Assembly: GCF_027579695.1 (NCBI RefSeq)
Contig: NC_083596.1
Span: forward strand, 17,449,755-17,513,754
Direction: 5' to 3'
DNA length: 64,000 nucleotides
DNA from: Neoarius graeffei
Lineage: Eukaryota > Chordata > Actinopteri > Siluriformes > Ariidae
This document shows, one piece after another, positions 21,959 to 34,600 of the stretch. The notes under the pieces are model-generated. The model did not search any database. It saw nothing but the letters and a program-made list of their open reading frames with translations, and was not told where the DNA came from. The number at the start of each line of letters is the position of its first letter. Within the stretch, counting starts at the first letter, position 1. Position numbers and translations under genes: made by a program.

Positions 21959-22189
21959 CCCTTGACGCGCTCCACTGGAGCGTCACGCAGTGCAGGTGCA
22001 CATTCCCACACAGGTCGCACGTGCGTCTCCAGTGACCCTCACCTACTTCTTGGGGCCCGTTAACCGAAACTACCTTCATTTCATTCTTCGCCTTCATTCC
22101 TCTCTCTCCATCACAGAGCACACACACACAGAGTGCGGGGACGTGTGTGATGCATGCGCATCGATCTGCACCCATGCTCTCCGCCTGCG

Positions 22190-22197
22190 TATTTATT
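22190..22197 (+). promoter_or_regulatory. Possible TATA-like element of ca4
   Basis: TATTTATT about 155 bases before the ca4 ATG, in a locally GC-richer region (21960-22240) that contrasts with the AT-rich flanks. Purely positional inference; no transcript data. Confidence 0.25.
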
Positions 22198-22351
22198 GGA
22201 GGGAGGTGCCACCGGAAACGCACTAACGGTAAATAAATAAGTGCGACCCAACTGAAAGCCGATCAAGATCAAAAAGCAAAGACAGGGAAACACAAAAGAA
22301 GAAAGAAAAAGGATCCACTGTGTGTGTGTGTAAGGCTGCTGAAGCTCCACA

Positions 22352-22412
22352 ATGCAGGCGCACATTTTGGGTCTCCTCCTTGCATCGGTTTGGAGCGAGT
22401 GCACCGGTCTCG
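22352..22412 (+). CDS. ca4: ca4 exon 1: signal peptide
   Basis: ATG then [18 protein letters not shown], a short hydrophobic core ending in small residues; donor CTCG|GTGAGT, phase 1. This ATG is the only one in frame near the donor. Confidence 0.85.
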
Positions 22413-22581
22413 GTGAGTCAATTCATTCTTCTGGATCAATTCAGGGTTGCAGAATATATATCAGTTTGATTTTAGTTCAAGTTTTACTTAACTATTCAAA
22501 ACTCATGTCAGACATTTGAACTGATGACAGGTTGCCTATATCTGCAAATCTTCTTCTTCTTCATCATCATCATCATCATCA

Positions 22582-22626
<45 letters not shown>

Positions 22627-25600
22627 ATATCTTTAGGCTTAGGTAGTCTAACTGATGCCTCTTATTGATATCTGTATTATGTATATACATTAGAAAGACT
22701 CACTGGTTATCCACAGGCTACAAAAGCGCATGTGTGAACTGAAAACACTCATATTTCCACGCTTTTAGAATATATAAGACTATTAACTGTGAGCAATGTT
22801 ATTATGCCACACCTGACACTGTCCGTCAGGAAACATCCCGCCCCTTCTTCTGTCAGATCGCACGGACACAACCGGTTTATGCTCTGAGAGAAAAATCGTC
22901 TGAGTTAAAAAGTGTCGCAGAAAAAGCAGGACGCGTCACCGCATTGCGCCGCTCCTGTGACCGCAGGAGGAACCCCACTCACTGAGCGGCTCTGCTGCAC
23001 CCGCACTCCTCTTCTGCTTCTTCTTCTTCTTCCACCTGAAACTCTGTGGAAAGACAAAAGCTCCACAAACGCTTCCAAATTATTCCAGGGCTGGGATAGG
23101 CTCCAGCTTGCCCGCGACCCTGTACAGGATAAGCGGCTACAGATAATGGATGGATGGATTTCAAAAGTGCATTGTAGGTGCATGAGGTCAAATCCCTAAC
23201 ACCACCTCCTGAGTCTGACAAACACAAATATCCAAAGGACTCTAGGAAACTGTGGTGTAAATAACATCATAACTTCATGTCTATTAAGGTTATCAGTCAT
23301 GCAGTCCAGTTATTTATCTACCTTTGATAAACTTTCAAAATATGAAAATAGCTTGAGCTATTTTACTTCTATAGTTCCTGAGTCAGACCACAGATTTTAA
23401 TGACACCTTATATATTTATTCACGTCACCTTTTTTCAATCAAAACTGCAGTTAAAATGAAGTGGACTTTTTAAGGCATTGAGGTTTGTACTGATTCTATT
23501 CAATTCCGTGATCAGTCAATTAAGGTCATAACTATGACAGTGAGAGGGTCAGTGATGGTGTAGCTCACTCCGGCCCCGTCTAGTCCAGAAGGAATGATTT
23601 GAAGTGCGCAACAAATGTTGCAAGCTATATAGAAGCTATATACACCCTAGGAATACCATTTGCGAGAAAGAATCCAAAATGGTGAGGAATTGACCGAGAA
23701 GAAGCAATTTTTGTTGAACTGTTCATTAAGGCTTAATTAGTCCATAACTTGGGGTGGCATGGTGGTGTAGTGGTTAGCACTGTCACCTCACAGGAACATA
23801 CATGTCAATCAAACCTGTATAACCAACCTCCAAAATCCGTATTTCCCTTATAAAATCCGTATAAGATGCAAATTAAAATAATTGACCTAAAATTTGAATG
23901 ATAATTAACAATGATATATCCCAGTTACGGGCGGCACGGTGGTGTAGTGGTTAGCGCTGTCGCCTCATAGCAAGAAGGTCCTGGGTTCAAGCCCCGGGGC
24001 CGGCGAGGGCCTTTCTGTGTGGAGTTTGCATGTTCTCCCCGTGTCCGCGTGGGTTTCCTCCGGGTGCTCCGGTTTCCCCCACAGTCCAAAGACATGCAGG
24101 TTAGGTTAACTGGTGACTCTAAATTGACCGTAGGTGTGAATGTGAGTGTGAATAGTTGTCTGTGTCTATGTGTCAGCCCTGTGATGACCTGGCGACTTGT
24201 CCAGGGTGTACCCCGCCTTTCGCCCGTAGTCAGCTGGGATAGGCTCCAGCTTGCCTGCGACCCTGTAGAAGGATAAAGCGGCTAGAGATAATGAATGAAT
24301 GAATATCCCAGTTACTTTTTATTCAATATTAATAACAAACCTTCAGAATGAATACAAAGCTCCAATGTTTGACAAATACACAAAGTGTTATCAGCGTAGT
24401 TACAAAGGAAATACTTCGTTGTTTGGAGACAGGTTTCACCGAGCGGCTATTATGCACGAGACTTCATATTAGCCACAAAGTCAGGAAAATCTGTTCGTAA
24501 AATTACGTTATAATGACCAAATACAATGAAAAGTATTTTTCCAGTCTCACCTGTGAAAGGTAATCCCATGTGATCTCGTTTGGACGGTAAACCTGTTGGT
24601 ACAGTTAAACGCAGCACATGAATGAGGCATCTTTATTCTCGGCTACTGTCTAGACGCTATACCAGAGACGGTTGAAGAATCTCCACTTTGCCACATCCAA
24701 TATGGCGGCAAGGATGACATATGATTCTATGCAGAAGGCGGCATCTATGTTTATATGTCTATGACTTCACGGTTGGCGGGATTCTCGCAATGCAGTGTGC
24801 GCATGATCAAAAGTGGAACGAAGTCTCGCTACCACAAGATAACGCGCGATTTCATAGGACTCTTTACTGGCTGTCTGTGGTGTACAGTACGTTTGTAAAT
24901 GTTATGCGCTCTTTTATCATCGTGGGAATTGATTATAGCTCTAAGTAAATATTGAAGTTTTTTTAAAGAATCCGTACAACTTTATTTATACGCCTGTATA
25001 CTACGTTTATTGAATCAAATCCGTATAAAATACGGACATTCCGTATAGGTTGACATGTATGCAGGAAGAAGGTCCTGGGTTTAAGCCCAGCAGCCGGCAA
25101 GGGCCTTTCTGTGCGGAGTTTGCATGTTCTCCCCGTGTCCGCGTGGGTTTCCTCCGGGTGCTCCGGTTTCCCCCACAGTCCAAAGACATGCAGGTTAGGC
25201 TAACTGGTGGCTCTAAATTGACCGTAGGTGTGAATGCGAGTGTGAATGGTTGTTTGTGTCTATATGTCAGCCCTGTGATGATCTGGCGACTTGTCCAGGG
25301 TGTACCCCGCCTTTCGCCCGTAGTCAGCTGGGATAGGCTCCAGCTTGCCTGCGACCCTGTCGAACAGGATAAGCAGCTACAGATAATGAATGGATGGATA
25401 GTCCATAACTTGGGGCGGCATGGTGGTGTAGTGGTTCACACTGTCGCCTCACAGCAGGAAGGTCCTGGGTTCAAGCCCAGCAGCCGGCGAGGGCCTTTCT
25501 GTGTGGAGTTTGCTTGTTCTCTCCGTGTCTGCATGGGTTTCCTCCGGGTGCTCCGGTTTCCCCCACAGTCCAAAGACATGCAGGTTAGGTTAATTGGTGG

Positions 25601-28600
25601 CTCTAAATTGACCGTAGGTGTGAGTGTGAATGGTTGTTTGTCTCTGTGTCAGCCCTGCAATAACCTGGCAACTTGTCCAGGGTGTAACCTGCCTCTCGCC
25701 CATAGTCAGCTGGGCAAGAGGCAGCTGACTATGCCTGCGACCCTGTAGAACAGTATAAGCGGCTACAGATAATGGATGGATGGATAGTCCATAACTTCAT
25801 TAAGCAATCACATCCCTATGTGCTTTTTGAATAATCCATTCCAAATTTGGTCCTCCTTTATTGTTATAATACCCTCCACACTTCTGGGAACACTTTCCAC
25901 TAGATCTTGGAGCATGGCTGTGGGGATTTGCCTTTTCAGCCACAAGAGCATTAGTGAGATCAGGGACTGATATTGGGCAAGGTCAGGGTTCTGTGCAGGC
26001 CACTTTAGTTCTTCCACTGAACCTTGGCAAACCATGTCTTCATGGAGCTTGCTTTGTGCACAGGGGCATTGTCATGCTGGAACAGGTTCAGGCCTGTTAG
26101 TTTCAGTGACGGGAAATTGTCATTCGACAGCATCCAAAGACATCATACACAAATAAGTGTGTGGCATTAGTTACTGTATGGGTTTGATGGTCAGGTGTCC
26201 ACAAACTTTTGCCCTTGTAGAGTGTATACTGATTGTACCACCATAATGACAAAGAAAATGCATTTGAGCAGTTTGATTATCTTTATTTGGAGAAGGACAG
26301 TTATAATAGCTGAATGAAGATTATTGGTCATATAAATTCATCTTGGGAATGTGGAGAGCATGGTGGCGCAGTGGTTAGCACTGTCACCTTACAGCAAGAA
26401 GGTTCTGGGTTTGAACCTCATGTCCAACAGGGGCCTTTCTGTGTGGGGTTTGCATGTTCTCTTCATGGATTTCCTCCAGGTGCTCCGGTGTCCCCCACTG
26501 GCCAAAGACAAGCAAATTAGGCATACTTAGTGCTGGTTCCATGCTCAGATAGTCTGGGTAGGGTTACATCAGGAAAGGCATCTGCTGTAAAACCTATGCC
26601 AAATCAAATATGCGGAACAGATCCGCTATGTTGACCCCTAACGGGAACAGCCAAAAGAAAAAGAAGAAATTCATCTTGTCTTTAGATGCTCTAATTGCAT
26701 GTTTAAGTACTGTATATATACATATATATTTGTCATATAATGCCTTTATGATTACTTTTTTGTCATGTCAGATGTCTCTGATGCACAATTTGAACCCCTG
26801 TTTGAGACATGCAAATCAACTATTTGGTGTCTTGCGCATTTTATGGAGCATTTGGCTTTCTATAAAGTGAACACTGAGCTTCACACAGAGGAAACAGCTG
26901 GGCTTCCTTGGCCCTGACCTGTGCGATCTGCACATCAGCGAACTGCTCATCCAATTTTCATAGCGTAGTGAGCACAGGTTTCTGAAATGTAACGAGAAAC
27001 GGTACGCATGCGACCCTGTGGCTTTGTGTGAGATGAATCAGGGAAGCTCTGCATCCTTAGAAAGCCAGCGAAGTACTGAGCTCATTTCTGAGTCACTCCG
27101 TGTGTGGCATGTTACAAAAGCAGGTGACACACTCATTGTGTGATGTTTGCAGGGTCTGATCAGGTGATGTGGTGCAAGAACCGACCAACATACCTACTAT
27201 ATTCCTTTCTTTCTTCATAGATCATTAATTTACAACAAACCACAAGTGTAAAATGATCAAACCTGAGCCCTTGAAGGTTCTTCTAATGTCCTTTTAGGAT
27301 TTATTTCAGATTAAGCACAGTCATCATGCACATACAGAGATCCATACTCATGTTCCATATAGGCTACAGTAGGATGAAAACTAGCAGCTGTATTGTGCCA
27401 TTGTGCATGTACCTCTCTGTCATGAAGAATAAATGGATTTTCAGTAATGTACTGAGAAAGCAACTTGTGCAAGAACCCATGGAGGAACATAATGTTCCAG
27501 CGATTCATAACACATTTTTGCAGTTCAGTGGAATAGTTCAAGTTTATCTTAATTATAATCATATGAAAGTTTTTAATGGAAAAACACGAAGAGGGCAATA
27601 AGAGCATTTGAGCAATACAGTACAGCAGTTATGCAAGCTTTGAATGACAAGGATAATTATAACCCAATAATTGACATCGGTGATTGATGATATAAAACTG
27701 TAACTGTAGTAACATATTAAAAAAAGAGAGATGGATAATAATGTGCAGCAAAAAGTGACTAATGTGAAAGCCAGGTTCTGCAAGCAAGGAGGTTTTATAG
27801 TCAATGAAGAACGATATTTCACTATTCGGTTGTTTTTGTACTTTAAGGGCCAATGATGTACGGTACCTTTAATGCTTTACTCTCAAAAATGATTAAAGGT
27901 ACATCATATAGGCAACAGCTTCCTGGGTTAAAAAAATAATACAGATGATGTACACTTCTGATTTTCCACAGTTTCTTCATCTTGGAAATGTGTATATAGT
28001 GTACCTTTAAAATTATTTAATGTACATAAGTGGACCTTAATCAGTTTTAAGAATAAAGCTAGAAAAAAAGAAAAGGAAAGGTACAGTTTCATACACTTTT
28101 TCCAAGCATGTACTGCACTACTTGATATCAGTGTTGTAGTCAAGTCACTAAACCTCGAGTCCGAGTCTCACGTCCCCAGTGTTCAAGTCCAAGTCATTTC
28201 AGAAAATTTCGATTCGAGTCCGAGAACAAGACTCCAATCGCACCATTTGATGGTGGCTGTTGCTGCCTTTATGTGAAAGCGTCTCTGCTACTGTGTCGGA
28301 CTAACATTACTGCTCGACTGCCCCATTTTAGTTAATAGGCTACAGATAAAAAGCTTTTTCATCGCTCAGCAAGCCCTGCCCACTATCAAAAGGGCAAATA
28401 ACATGAGAGAGGGTTAACACTAACGAGTTCATCAGTCATCAAGCAAGCCCCGCTATCAACAAGGCAATGAACATCGTGTGTCACTTCCTTCTCTGGGTGG
28501 AGTCTTGCCAAATGATGATTAAGTCCGAGGTTGTTTCCGTCGTCTCCTTGATAGTTCTTCTACATATGGAACACACAGCAGTGCATTTTTTCTGATAAGC

Positions 28601-31600
28601 AAAGCGGACAATCCTAGGGGCGTTCTCTCCAGGCATTTTAGCACCATTAACGTTAGTTTGTTCCTGAACATGACGTAAGATCAGGTGAATGTGCGTTCTC
28701 TTGCACAAAATTAGTATAAAAATTAATGTAGATATAAATATCTTATGCCAGGCGGCACGGTGGTGTAGTGGTTAGCGCTGTCGCCTCACAGCAAGAAGGT
28801 CCGGGTTCAAGCCCCGTGGCCGGCGAGGGCCTTTTTGTGTGGAGTTTGCATGTTCTCCTCGTGTCCGCGTGGGTTTCCTCCGGGTGCTCCGGTTTCCCCC
28901 ACAGTCCAAAGACATGCAGGTTAGGTTAACTGGTGACTCTAAATTGACCGTAGGTGTGAATGTGAGTGTGAATGGTTGTCTGTGTCTATGTGTCAGCCCT
29001 GTGATGACCTGGCGACTTGTCCAGGGTGTACCCCGCCTTTCGCCCGTAGTCAGCTGGGATAGGCTCCAGCTTGCCTGCGACCCTGTAGAACAGGATAAAG
29101 CGGCTAGAGATGATGAAATGAGATGAGATATCTTATGCCTAACTATTATGACATGTTACAAAAAATAAAGACAAAGTCCACGTCTCCAATTTTACAAGTC
29201 TGAATGCAGTTAATGTACGAGTCTGAGTCATCAGTGCTCAAGTCAAGTCACGAGTCCTTAAAAATAGGGCACGAGTCGGACTCGTGTACTACGAGCCTGT
29301 TTGATATACAGCTCATATATGCTTATCTAGCCAAATCTATTGCTTCTGTAGTACTGACATTTTTAAAGTCATACACAAACCAGGATTTAAAGCCATGGTT
29401 CAGATGCATTAATGAATTAGGATTAGGATGCTAATACATTTGATCGGCATGGTGGTGCAGTGGTTAGCACTGTTGCCTCACAGCAAGAAGGTTCCGGGTT
29501 TGAACCTCATGGCTGACAGGGGCCTTTTTGTGTGGAGTTTGCATGTTCTCCGGGTGCTCCGGTTTCCCCCACAGTTCAAAGACATGCAGATTAGGTAAAA
29601 TACCCAGCCACTGGGGTTGCACAAGCCAGTGCATACTTTGTGTTGGTTCTAAGCCCAGATAGATTGGGGAGGGTTGTGTCAGGAAGGGCATCCAGTGTAA
29701 AAGCTATGCCAAAATCAAATATGCGGAACTGATCTGCTGTGGTGACCCCTAACGGGAGCAGCTGAAAGATGAAGATGTTAATATATTCAGTGTTCATCAG
29801 GGGAAAGCTGAAGCTGTTTGTTTTGTGACCCAAAAGAGTGTTAGAAATTCCTAAAGACTGCCGCACAAACAGCATGACCGGTCGACATGCAGAACAATGC
29901 CTGTTTTCAGTTCTTTGAAATGTCGTTTATTTTCTCTGACAGCAGGGACTGGCTGACAGACCTGCTGCATTGTTGGCCTTTCTTTTGTTCTGCGATGCTC
30001 AAAAGATCAAAATGAGCACTGGTGGAATGTGTGGCTTTACCGAGTCTCAATCCAGAGTGTCTGCTCATTAAATGTTCATTATAGACACAAGGGGGATATC
30101 CAGGCACTGGAACTGAATTTGGAAAGAAGTACAACCCCGATTCCAAAAAAGTTGGGACAAAGTACAAATTGGAAATAAAAACGGAATGCAATGATGTGGA
30201 AGTTTCAAAAGTCCATATTTTATTCAGAATAGAACATAGATGACATATCAAATGCTTAAACTGAGAAAATGTATCATTTAAAGAGAAAAATTAGGTGATT
30301 TTAAATTTCATGACAACAACACATCTCAAAAAAGTTGGGACAAGGCCATGTTTACCACTGTGAGACATCCCCTTTTCTCTTTACAACAGTCTGTAAACGT
30401 CTGGGGACTGAGGAGACAAGTTGCTCAAGTTTAGGGATAGGAATGTTAACCCATTCTTGTCTAATGTAGGATTCTAGTTGCTCAACTGTCTTAGGTCTTT
30501 TTTGTCGTATCTTCTGTTTTATGATGCGCCAAATGTTTTCTATGGGTGAAAGATCTGGACTGCAGGCTGGCCAGTTCAGTACCCGGACCCTTCTTCTACG
30601 CGGCCATGATGCTGTAATTGATGCAGTATGTGGTTTGGCATTGTCATGTTGGAAAATGCAAGGTCTTCCCTGAAAGAGACGTCGTCTGGATGGGAGCATA
30701 TGTTGCTCTAGAACCTGGATATACCTTTCAGCATTGATGGTGTCTTTCCAGATGTGTAAGCTGCCCATGCCACATGCACTAATGCAACCCCATACCATCA
30801 GAGATGCAGGCTTCTGAACTGAGCGCTGATAACAACTCGGGTCGTCCTTCTCCTCTTTAGTCTGAATGACACGGCGTCCCTGATTTCCATAAAGAACTTC
30901 AAATTTTGATTCGTCTGACCACAGAACAGTTTTCCACTTTGCCACAGTCCATTTTTTTTTTAACATACTTTTTATTGTTTTTTCACAAAATATACAGACA
31001 ACATACAGAACAACCCCTACCCACCCACCCCGCCCATAAGACAGCTATCAGGGTGCAAACAGAAAATACAAGTAACATAACTGAATAACCAATACTAATA
31101 CAAAATGACATGTCATTCAATACATAATTTAAAATAAATTCAAATAATAATAAGACAATAACAGAATTACAAAAAAAAAACAACCCACAATATGTTCACA
31201 GCAAGAAAATAACAGCTCTAAGTTATCACTAAAATAAAAATAAACATTTCGCGTCATTTGGGATTATGAGGGAGATCTAGGCCTGGTCTGTGACCAAAAC
31301 TCACTCAGCTCCCCTCTCAGGAGAAGAGAACTCAAATCTTCTGGAAGATAATTTATGAAGGGGGACCAAATTTTGTGAAACATATCTTCTTTCCCCTTGG
31401 CCAGAGCCATCAATCTTTCATGTGGCAGTGTACAGAAAATCTCCTTATACCACTGTGTAATGGTTGACGGGCGCTCTTTAATCCAGTTCAGTAATATGCA
31501 TTTTCACGCAGAGAGGAGCAGCTTCTCAAGTAAAATGTATCTTAGTGCTGGGAGTTGTAGCACCTTAGACAGTAACCCAACCAGAAAGACACTTGGGTCT

Positions 31601-34600
31601 TTTTTCACTTCAACCTCAATGACTTCACTAATTATTTTGGCCACCAGAGTCCAGAATCTTGCTATGAATTTACAATCCCAAAAATAATGGAAATAGGTCC
31701 CTCTTTCAGAATTGCACTTAGTGCAAAGAGGAGAAATTGAGCGATCCATTTTATGTAATATGACCGGAGTGATGTGTAATCTATGCAATATTTTATACTG
31801 AGTTTCCCTTAGCCTATTACAAATAGATGTTGACCTGATGACACTAATGGCCTCCAACCAATCATCCTCAATAAATTCAGATCCTAGGTCTCCCTCCCAT
31901 TTTCTGGAAATATTGTGTAGTTCATATGTGCCACATGAAAAGAGTAGCGAATAAAAGCCTGAAATAAACTGTTTGATTTTTTTTCGGTTAAGAAAGAAAG
32001 TTTCTGGAGTATGAGAGAGAGGGGTCGGAGGTGGAGAGTATGACAAAGAAAAAATAAAATGTCTTATTTGTAAGTAGCCAAAGAAATTGGACCTGGGAAT
32101 ATCAAATGTCTCCTGCAATTCCTGAAAGGACATAAGTGTATTGTCCTTGAACAACTGGCCAAGGAGAATGATTCGCTTATCACGCCAAGTAGTGAAGACA
32201 GATGAGATGTTACCTGGAGGGAAATCAGGGTTCTGAGTGATAGGTGCCAATAAGGAATTCCCATGTATCCCACAATATTTCGCAATATCACGCCAAACTC
32301 TGATACTATTATAAATTAAAGGATTGTTCTTGACATAAAGATTAATATTACTTGCCTTGCACATGACAAGACTCCAAGGAGTAAATGGTTCGCAGGCCCA
32401 GGAATCAATACAAGACTCACCATCTATAAAGGCATGTAACCATGACCAGAGGTGTCGGGCATGGCAAGCCCAGTTATAAAAGATCAAGTTAGGCAAGGCA
32501 CGCCCACCCATGTCTGTAGGTTGTTGAAGTACTGTAAGCCGTAACCTGGGTTTTTTCCCTTGCCAGATAAACTTAGACACCGCCTTCTCTAAATCTCTAT
32601 TGCTTCTCTTTGTTAAGTATAGAGGGAGCATCTGCAAAGGATAGAGTAGGCGGGGAAGTACATTCATTTTTATGAGACTAATTCGACCAAACAATGATAT
32701 GGGAAGATTATGCCAATGTTCAAGGTCTTTCTTAACTGCCGCAAGTATCGGTGAAAAATTAAGCTTCCAGAGATCTAACAGAGTCGGTGAGACTCTAACT
32801 CCTAGATATGTAAACCCAGAGCTTGACCATGTAAAGGGAAAATTGTTTGGGACATCAAATTTACCTAAGCAGCCAAGTGGCATTGCTATGGACTTATTGA
32901 AGTTAATTTTATAACCTGAAACCAAACTAAACTCATTAAAAGTATCCATAATTGCAGGAACAGATATTTTTGGGGATGAAACAAACAAAAGAATGTCATC
33001 TGCATATAGGGCAATTTTGTATTCCTTGTCTCCCAAATACACTCCTTTTATTTCAGTATGCAAACGTATCACCTCTGCTAGCGGTTCCAGGGCTAAGGCA
33101 AAAAGAAGAGGACTAAGAGGACATCCTTGTCGCACACCCCTAGCCACTGGAAAAGGATCAGAGCGGCGACCACTAGTTATGACGACAGATCTAGGTGCTT
33201 GATATATAACTTGGATCCATTTTAAAAAATTCCCACCCAGACCAAATCTCTCCATAATGTCAAACAAATAAGGCCATTCTACTCTGTCATACGCCTTGTC
33301 GGCATCTAGTGATATAGCTAATGTTTTCTGTTTATTCTGAAATGAGAAATGAATAATATTTAAAAGTTTTCTAACATTACTAGAAGAGTAACGTCCATGT
33401 ATAAAGCCTGTTTGGTCTGGATTTATAAGAAGTGGAAGCAGGTTCTCAAGGCGTTTTGCCAAGAGTTTAGAAAGTAGTTTGCTGTCTACTGATATAAGGC
33501 TAATGGGTCTGTACGAACCACATGCATCAGGGGGTTTGTCCTTTTTAAGAAGGACAGATATATGTGCAAGATTTAGAGTAGGAGGAAAACAACCCCTCTC
33601 AAAACTGTCAACATACATGTCTGTAAGAGGGCCTACTAATACTTTCCTAAATGTCTTATAGAAATCTGGACCAAAGCCATCCGGGCCAGGTGACTTTCCA
33701 CTTTGGAGTGTTTTGATAGTGTCTGATACCTCCTCCTCCGTAATAGGCCTACATAACTGATTTCTTTGATCCTCTGATAGAGATGGGAAAGTAATCTTAT
33801 CCCAAAATTTCCTCCTGTTTTCCAATGAGGTAGTGCCATCTGAGCTATAAAGCTCCTCATAAAATGTTTTCATTAGTTTGTTCACTTCAGTTGACTTAAA
33901 ATGCCTATTTCCATGTTTGTCAAGAAGAGAGGAAATAATGTTAGATTCCACCCTTCCACGAGCCAAACGGGCAAGTAAGCGACCTGGCTTGTTCCCGGAT
34001 TCAAACAGTCTATGTCTGGCAAAAAACACTTGGGTTTCAGCCTTTTGAGTTAACAGTTGATTAAGTGAAGAGCGAGCTGCTTCTAATTTTTTAGATAGGT
34101 AGTTAGTCGGTGAGCGCTTGAACTGAGTTTCAATATCTCTGACAGCCTCTTCTAGTTCTAATTGCCGCTTTAAAGCCCCTTTTTTCTGTGCAGCGCTATA
34201 AGACATAATGGCTCCGCGTATGGTAGCTTTTGCAGCTTCCCATAAAGTTGAGGGGCTGACATCAGGGGATTTATTTTCAGCAAAAAAGAACTGGCATTGT
34301 GCAGTAATGAAATCAACAAAGCGCTTACTGTTAAGTAGTACCGGGGATAGTCGCCAATGGAAACACGCAGGGTCTCTATAAGGTGGCGAAATAACTATAA
34401 CTACAGGTGAGTGGTCTGATAAAGACTGGCTAATAATCTTGCAATCCGTTGTTCTGCCCAGAAGTTCTCTAGAGGAAAAGAAATAATCAATTCTGGAATG
34501 AACCTGATGAGGAAATGAGAAAAATGTGTAATCCCTATCAAGTGGATGAAGAACCCTCCAAACATCATATAAATCTAAATCTTTTAGAAACTCTCGCAGG

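Larger units (their letters stand above)
23751..25400 (+). mobile_element. SINE, type A, split by a DNA transposon
   Basis: The head (23751-23796) and the rest (25062-25400) belong to one SINE: removing 23797-25061 and one copy of CAGGAA restores the usual CTCACAG(C/G)AAGAAGGTCC without gap. Flanked by GTCCATAACTT at 23740-23750 and 25401-25411. Confidence 0.9.
28129..29299 (-). mobile_element. hAT-type element remnant with BED-finger relic, SINE inside
   Basis: Ends CAGTGTTGTAGTCAAGTCAC on the left and, reversed, CAGGCTCGTAGTACACGAGT on the right, both rich in GAGTCCGAGTC words. 8-bp flanks CTTGATAT (28121-28128) and TTTGATAT (29300-29307), one change, as expected for hAT. The minus strand carries part of a zinc-finger domain (see 28475-28708). 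Confidence 0.8.

Noticed and set aside
21636-22223. 195-residue minus-strand frame upstream of ca4
   Set aside because: Ser/Leu/His low-complexity product of the GA-rich repeat.
24721-24948. 75-residue frame inside the CATACATG transposon as its transposase
   Set aside because: Too short, no catalytic or DNA-binding motif. The element looks non-autonomous.
28755-28830. tRNA-like A and B boxes (GTGGTGTAGTGGTTAGCGC ... GGTTCAAGCCC) at every SINE head
   Set aside because: They are Pol III promoters of SINEs. No proper acceptor stem or anticodon arm follows, so they are not tRNA genes.
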